From Dehalococcoidia bacterium (GTDB lineage Bacteria; Chloroflexota; Dehalococcoidia; Tepidiformales; Tepidiformaceae): a stretch of 64,000 nucleotides of DNA. The notes below the pieces were generated by a model. That model was not told where the DNA came from, made no database searches, and worked only from the letters and a program-made list of their open reading frames with translations. The translations under genes were made by a program, and so were the position numbers. The stretch spans positions 32,158 through 96,157 of the forward strand of contig JADYYG010000030.1 in NCBI GenBank assembly GCA_020853755.1. Reading direction: 5' to 3'. How positions within the stretch are numbered: the stretch's first letter is position 1; the number at the start of each line of letters is the position of its first letter. Shown one piece after another: positions 59,844 to 64,000 of this stretch.

Positions 59844-61651
59844 TGCGTCAGCTCCCGGACAACTCGGCTTTGCGCGTTGCACGCCGAAATCTGGATGGGC
59901 TGCCGTTCTATCGACTCCTCCGAGACTGGAGTTGGCACGACACGGTGCAAAGTTGGGCGATCCAGTTCTCGATCACCCTGCCCGACCCTGTTACTGAGTC
60001 TTCCATTCCCCAAACAACTCTCTGGTGGCTCAGAGCGAGCGACAGCTTCCCTAGAGGTCCCATCGAGATCCTTCCCGACAGCGTCGCTGGAATCCGGGGC
60101 ACGTATCCCCATCAGGCTCTCAACCTCGACATCGATGCACCGTGGAGGACCGGCCGAATTTGCCTGTCAGACAGGTGGACCAACGACGCTCGATATCGAG
60201 ATCAGCTCGAACCGCGAGACGCCGAATCCAGGCTCGTCTGGCACGTCTACCGAGCACATGCCTGGATCTCGGCCGCCCGTGACGGTTCTCTCCAAGCCGA
60301 AGGCGAACCGTTCGAACTGCCTCCCATGTTAGAAACGGGCGCGCTGCCGAAAGACTATCGGCGAATCGCGTTCGCAGAAGGGCTGGATGCCGGAAACTGG
60401 CTGGCAGGCCTTACGTCCGGCCGATGTGAATTGGTTCCAGTGAATGACTCAACTCTCGCGTTGACCCGGTTCGGCGATCATCGAGGCCGCAAAATCCCAT
60501 CGCACCAGTGGGGGACGCTGCTCTCGAAACGGGCATCCGTCGTTTCAGGAATCTGGTTGCTCTTGCCGGGCTATCCGGTGGTCGAGCCATGGAGCGCACC
60601 ACAGACATGGGGTGAGCTGAGGGCGGCGATGCGGCGTTTCGGGCTGGACCTGGATGCCGCCTTGAAGAGACTCCTCCCAGGGTTGCGTAACGGTCGCAAG
60701 ACGTTCGTCATGCTCGGCTGCCCGATACCGGAACGCTACGGCGAGCCTGTGCGGAAACTCCATTGGTTGGCTGCGGCTCTGTTGCCCCTTAGCAGGGCTC
60801 ATGTCGATGGCTTCCGCGACGGGGAAATAGGCTGGTGGCACGCGGATCGTCACGGGCAATTCCGAAACGAGGCCCCCATCTTTTGGGTGGAGACCGTTGA
60901 TTGGCATCCGGATGCGCTCCGAGGTCGGGGTTCGGTCGCGGAGTACTGGCGGAAAGCGCGGGTTGGGATGCTTGGCGCTGGTGCTTTGGGAAGTGCTTTC
61001 GCTGAACTGCTGATACGGGGCGGTGTGCGTCATCTGACGGTCTATGACAGTGAGGCGCTGATGGGCGGGAACCTCGTCCGCCATACGGGGACGATGGCCA
61101 GCGTGGGCGCAAACAAATCAGAGGGACTAGCGGCCCACCTCAACCAGGCATCACCTCACGCTCAGGTGACTGCGTTCCCGGTTTCGATTCCTTTCTTGGA
61201 ACCAGAACCGTTGGAGGCCCTCCGTCAGACGGACATAGTTGTCGATTGCACTGGAGATGACGATGTCATCGACCAACTCGCCGCGACGGATTGGGGTGAA
61301 CCGAGAGAACGTCTGCTCATCTCGGTATCAATGGGCTTCAAGGCCCACCGAGCATTCTTGTTCTTGTCCAGAGGCTCTGCGTTCGACGGCGAGACTTTTC
61401 ATCGGCTGATGTCGCCTTGGCGGGAGCGGGAATGGCAAGAGATTGAGGCCGCGGACCTTCCAAGAGACGCGTTGGGCTGTTGGCACCCGCTCCTCCCAGC
61501 GGCGGCTCACGACGTTTGGTCTGTCGCAGCCGCATTAGTGCAGTTCCTTGAAACTCAGGGAGTTGAGGAATCGGCGAGTCGCTTCATCGTGCTGGAACGC
61601 CGAGCCGACGGCCTAGGCTTTGATATAGCGCAGGACACCAAGGGGCAGTGA
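59843..61651 (+). CDS. cap2: CBASS Cap2 (fused E2-E1 conjugation enzyme)
   Basis: The 602-residue protein has an N-terminal E2-like domain (about 1-165; candidate catalytic C107 in TGRICLSDRW), a linker domain, and a C-terminal ThiF/E1 domain (about 365-602). The E1 part has the nucleotide-binding GMLGAGALGSAF (378-383) and a candidate catalytic C546 in LGCWHPLLPAAA. Cap2 attaches the CD-NTase C-terminus to a target and thereby primes the enzyme. The ATG overlaps the CD-NTase stop by one base; the frame upstream of it runs within that gene. Confidence 0.86.
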   Translation: MRQLPDNSALRVARRNLDGLPFYRLLRDWSWHDTVQSWAIQFSITLPDPVTESSIPQTTLWWLRASDSFPRGPIEILPDSVAGIRGTYPHQALNLDIDAPWRTGRICLSDRWTNDARYRDQLEPRDAESRLVWHVYRAHAWISAARDGSLQAEGEPFELPPMLETGALPKDYRRIAFAEGLDAGNWLAGLTSGRCELVPVNDSTLALTRFGDHRGRKIPSHQWGTLLSKRASVVSGIWLLLPGYPVVEPWSAPQTWGELRAAMRRFGLDLDAALKRLLPGLRNGRKTFVMLGCPIPERYGEPVRKLHWLAAALLPLSRAHVDGFRDGEIGWWHADRHGQFRNEAPIFWVETVDWHPDALRGRGSVAEYWRKARVGMLGAGALGSAFAELLIRGGVRHLTVYDSEALMGGNLVRHTGTMASVGANKSEGLAAHLNQASPHAQVTAFPVSIPFLEPEPLEALRQTDIVVDCTGDDDVIDQLAATDWGEPRERLLISVSMGFKAHRAFLFLSRGSAFDGETFHRLMSPWREREWQEIEAADLPRDALGCWHPLLPAAAHDVWSVAAALVQFLETQGVEESASRFIVLERRADGLGFDIAQDTKGQ

Positions 61652-62133
61652 AGGACCTTGTGTTCGTTTCCGACGACCGCAGCTTGAATGTGCGCATCAC
61701 GGTCGCTGCGCGCCATCATCTCGACGCGGTCTTGGCGCGAAACGGAACAGCGCTTGAAACGGGCGGGGTGCTTTTGGGCCGCTACAGTCGGGATTTGGAC
61801 GAGGCGATTGTGGAACTAGCGGGCGGCCCCCCAAGGGATTCCGTTCGCGGACCAAGCAGTTTCTCCCGCGGAGTAGTGGGCTTGAGCCTGTTGTTCTCGA
61901 GGGCGTGGCGACGGCGACGGTCCTACCTCGGGGAGTGGCACTATCACCCGGGGCATCAGCCGAACCCGAGTCCCACAGACCGCGCCACCGTGAAGGCGTT
62001 TGCGAACGACCCTGCGATGAACTGTCCAACGCCGGTGCTGCTCATAGTCTCCGCGGCCGCTGGCGACGGTTACTGTTATCGAGCGGAAGCTCTCAACAAG
62101 CTCGGCGAATGGACACGATTGGGCGAACGCTGA
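61648..62133 (+). CDS. cap3: CBASS Cap3 (JAB/JAMM isopeptidase)
   Basis: The 161-residue protein has a full JAMM motif: Glu37 in ALETGGVLLG, and H98-Y-H100-P with S108 and D111 in EWHYHPGHQPNPSPTD. It would remove Cap2-made conjugates and hold the system in check. The GTG start overlaps the cap2 stop by 4 bases. Confidence 0.88.
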   Translation: MKDLVFVSDDRSLNVRITVAARHHLDAVLARNGTALETGGVLLGRYSRDLDEAIVELAGGPPRDSVRGPSSFSRGVVGLSLLFSRAWRRRRSYLGEWHYHPGHQPNPSPTDRATVKAFANDPAMNCPTPVLLIVSAAAGDGYCYRAEALNKLGEWTRLGER

Positions 62134-62178
62134 AAGGGCGGGTGGGTCATTGGGGGGCGCGGTTGGCGACGCGGCACT

Positions 62179-62213
62179 CTATCCGTCTTAGTCACTACGT
62201 GACTAGACGATAG
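62179..62213. repeat. 35-base imperfect palindrome flanked by 9-base direct repeats
   Basis: The two arms are CTATC-C-GTCT-T-AGTCAC and GTGACT-AGAC-GATAG, with TAC between them and two single-base bulges in the left arm. GCGGCACTC occurs at 62171-62179 and again at 62220-62228. The pattern could be a small inserted element with target duplication, a terminator of the CBASS operon or an att-like site. It lies just before the remnant gene. Confidence 0.5.
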
Positions 62214-62480
62214 AAGCCCGCGGCACTCGACCAGCACGTCTTCAACGCAGCCACCCTCGCCCTCGACACCGCGATCGCGAAGGGCGTCTGGTTCACGGAC
62301 GAGGACATGGACCAGTACCTGCGCGCCTACGCGGAGGACTTCCTCTGCGACTACGTGGGCAACTTCCCCTTCCTCTCCGATCTCCAGCGCCGCTGGAACC
62401 CGCGCGTCGGGCTCAGCACGGCGCAGGCCCGCGGCGTGATGAACTGTGTCCTCGCCGAGGTACGGCCGGGATCGCTGTGA
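62214..62480 (+). pseudogene. Remnant open frame without a start, unknown protein
   Basis: After the TAG at 62211-62213 there is an 88-codon frame ending in TGA at 62480. It reads KPAALDQHVFNAATLALDTA and later DMDQYLRAYAEDFLCDYVGN, NPRVGLSTAQARGVMNCVLA. The codon use is that of a real gene, but no start codon lies near the beginning, so it looks like the C-terminal part of a disrupted gene. The family was not recognised. Confidence 0.5.
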
Positions 62481-62487
62481 GGAGTGG

Positions 62488-63138
62488 CTAGTCGTTGCTC
62501 TCCTTCCAGAGCGCGTTCAATCGCCGGGCGGAGATCTCACGCTCCTCGATCAGCGCCCGTGCAATGTGCTCGACCGAGCGCCAGATCCAGTCTTGCTCAA
62601 GCAGATGTTGAGTCTTTACGAGCAACCAGTTGATGTACGCCTCCGCTTCGCGCTCGCTGACCACTAACCATTCGATGAGGTCGACCGCTGTCGTGTGGTC
62701 CTGTATCGCTCCTGCGCTCGACGGTGCTCGCTTGCCGAGACTGGCTCGAAACTGCTTTTCCGCGAGGTGGCCCGCGAGGCAGACCATCACGAGGCGTCGG
62801 ATCCGGCTCTCTGTTGCAGCGCTCCGTTCAAGGTCTGGACGAAAGCCCCTAGGGAGTGCACAGGGCTGAACCCTGCCGAGGCTGCCGTCGTCGGGCACGA
62901 TAGAGACCGAGTGGACCGCCACGTTGAGATGCCGAGCCATCGCGGCATGACCGGCTTCGTGGTATGCGACTGACTCGAGAGGGAATGTCTTCATCTCCTC
63001 GATCATCGGTACGTCAGGGCGAGGCTTGAGGGAACCCGTCGGTTTCGCATCCGTTGTACTAAAATGGTACATACGATCCCGTCGTTTCCGCCCTCGCTGT
63101 TCTGGGGAGCGAACAACGGTTGGAGCCATAACGTTCAT
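62488..63138 (-). CDS. Stand-alone M41 (FtsH-like) metallopeptidase
   Basis: The protein (up to 216 residues) has the zinc motif H60-EAG-H64 in SVAYHEAGHAAMARHL, and SAGAIQDHTTAVDLIE, which matches the FtsH region carrying the third ligand (Asp). It lacks the AAA+ domain and membrane segments of FtsH. Such short M41 proteins occur in phages and islands; their targets are unknown. The start is uncertain: ATG at 63138, 63072 or 63006 are all possible, and a dyad lies at 63055-63071. Confidence 0.72.
   Translation of the reverse strand: MNVMAPTVVRSPEQRGRKRRDRMYHFSTTDAKPTGSLKPRPDVPMIEEMKTFPLESVAYHEAGHAAMARHLNVAVHSVSIVPDDGSLGRVQPCALPRGFRPDLERSAATESRIRRLVMVCLAGHLAEKQFRASLGKRAPSSAGAIQDHTTAVDLIEWLVVSEREAEAYINWLLVKTQHLLEQDWIWRSVEHIARALIEEREISARRLNALWKESND
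63055..63071. promoter_or_regulatory. TGTAC-GTACA palindrome near the M41 start
   Basis: TGTAC (63055-63059) and GTACA (63067-63071) form a perfect inverted repeat with a 7-base spacer. If the peptidase starts at 63006, this is in its promoter region and could be an operator; if it starts further upstream, the dyad is coding. Confidence 0.35.
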
Positions 63139-63233
63139 TAAGTCGTCAGTCGGAGTCTTGTTCGCGCGTGGCGCGAACGTGGAGGGAGTCGAACATCCTG
63201 CCGAAAATTGAAGTCATAACAATCGCAGCGGAA

Positions 63234-64000
63234 ATGAAGACCCTGGTGACGCCCGCAGAGGCAGCCAGGGTCGCGGCTTTCATGGAGGATCTGCGCGCCA
63301 GAGGCCGCCGCCCCGCCACGCTGAGCGCGTACCTCACAGACTGGCGAAAGCTGGCGCGGTGGAGCGCCGCGGCGAATGGCGAGCCGTTCGATCTGTCGCG
63401 CATGGTCGCGCGCGAAGCTGCCGAGTTCCGGGCAGCGCAGTCTGCACGGGATCAGAAGGCGGCGACCATCAACCGGGGCATGGCCTTCGTTGTCGAGTAC
63501 TGCCAGTGGGCGGCGGAGCGCGGGGACATCGGTGCCGGACTGGTCCGCGAACTGCGCCGCATCCCACGGGTGACGCAACAGCAACTCGCGCCCCGTGGGC
63601 TCACGCGCGTCGAACTCCGCCGATTCCTCAAGGAAGTCGATGTCCGCGGTGGTGTGAGGGACAAGGCCGTGGTCTACGTCCTTCTGTTCACCGGGCTCAG
63701 GCTCGGCGAGGTCACGCACCTGTGCATCGAGGACGTCGCAATCTCTGAGCGCAAGGGCCTCGTCAACGTTGGTGGCCAGTGGGCCAAGGGCGGCAAGGCG
63801 AGAGTCGTCCCTATCCCGGCGACCGCACGGAAGGTGCTCAGCGACTACCTGGCCGTACGCGGTGACGCGCCGGGCGAACTGTTCATCGGTGAGCGCGGGC
63901 CGCTCGGACGGAACGGGATCACGAGAATCGTGACGAAGTACGGCGCCGCAGCTGGCGTGAAGGTCAGCCCTCACACACTGCGCCATTGTTTCGCCTACCA
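63234..64000 (+). CDS. Tyrosine recombinase (integrase), C-terminus beyond window
   Basis: The frame from ATG 63234 runs off the right edge (255 residues). It has an N-terminal core-binding domain (about 10-95; AARVAAFMEDLRARGRRPAT) and a catalytic domain with the first Arg in TGLRLGEVTHL, the Lys region AKGGKARVVPIP and the HTLRHCF box. The last His/Trp and the Tyr lie outside the window. It is the likely integrase of the island and fits the tRNA fragment at 57226. Confidence 0.9.
   Translation, partial: MKTLVTPAEAARVAAFMEDLRARGRRPATLSAYLTDWRKLARWSAAANGEPFDLSRMVAREAAEFRAAQSARDQKAATINRGMAFVVEYCQWAAERGDIGAGLVRELRRIPRVTQQQLAPRGLTRVELRRFLKEVDVRGGVRDKAVVYVLLFTGLRLGEVTHLCIEDVAISERKGLVNVGGQWAKGGKARVVPIPATARKVLSDYLAVRGDAPGELFIGERGPLGRNGITRIVTKYGAAAGVKVSPHTLRHCFAY

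Overview
The window is high-GC bacterial DNA with dense, mostly short-spaced genes. The gene set includes an LLM-class flavin oxidoreductase, a DUF512/PDZ radical-SAM-like protein, an HpaB-type monooxygenase, acyl-CoA dehydrogenase, ATP-dependent PEP carboxykinase and Tat-exported respiratory enzymes. This suggests an aerobic or facultative Chloroflexota, perhaps Dehalococcoidia-like. That placement is inference from gene content only; no rRNA gene is present.

Layout. 1-7.9 kb: a cut-off TauE/SafE exporter, a HAD protein, an acyl-CoA dehydrogenase and an LLM oxidoreductase, then a minus-strand run of a PD-(D/E)XK-like protein, a small HAD protein, a DUF3524 (queuosine-tRNA mannosyltransferase-like) glycosyltransferase, a TreT-like trehalose synthase and a YihY/BrkB protein. 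8-15.3 kb: pckA, an HDOD protein, and the minus-strand rluB-cmk-plsC-ispH-DUF512 cluster. 15.3-25 kb: an SDR, a secreted lamin-tail-domain protein, a CnoX-like thioredoxin-TPR protein, ilvBN behind a structured leader, a Tat-exported phage-tail-tube-like protein, and SulP opposite an ArsR regulator. 25-30.5 kb: DinB, AI-2E transporter, a biotin carboxylase-BCCP fusion and an anchored surface protein.

30.5-42 kb is a respiratory region. DUF2249, a haem-copper-oxidase-subunit-I-like membrane protein and a DUF59 protein face a Crp/Fnr regulator. Next to it is a tight seven-gene operon: MobB-FmdE-zinc-ribbon fusion, Tat-exported molybdopterin catalytic subunit, 94-aa unknown protein, four-cluster Fe-S subunit, TorD-like chaperone, haem-binding anchored gamma subunit and polytopic membrane protein. 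From memory, the alpha and beta subunits resemble the periplasmic nitrite oxidoreductase (NxrA/NxrB) branch of type II DMSO reductases most closely. The direction of the reaction, nitrite oxidation or nitrate reduction, cannot be told from sequence.

42-57 kb is housekeeping: serine hydrolase, Lon-N protein, DinB-like protein, HpaB-like monooxygenase, nadA with a palindromic operator, three small zinc-ribbon or membrane proteins, rnc-smc, clpP, typA and a hotdog protein.

From about 57.2 kb to the right edge is a genomic island. It begins at a 45-nt 3' fragment of a tRNA-Met(CAU) gene that starts exactly at the anticodon loop. It carries a complete type II CBASS operon (TIR-SAVED effector, CD-NTase, Cap2 E1/E2, Cap3 JAB peptidase), a gene remnant with a palindromic insertion, a stand-alone M41 peptidase and a tyrosine recombinase that runs off the window. 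The orientation of the tRNA fragment predicts an intact tRNA-Met beyond position 64000.
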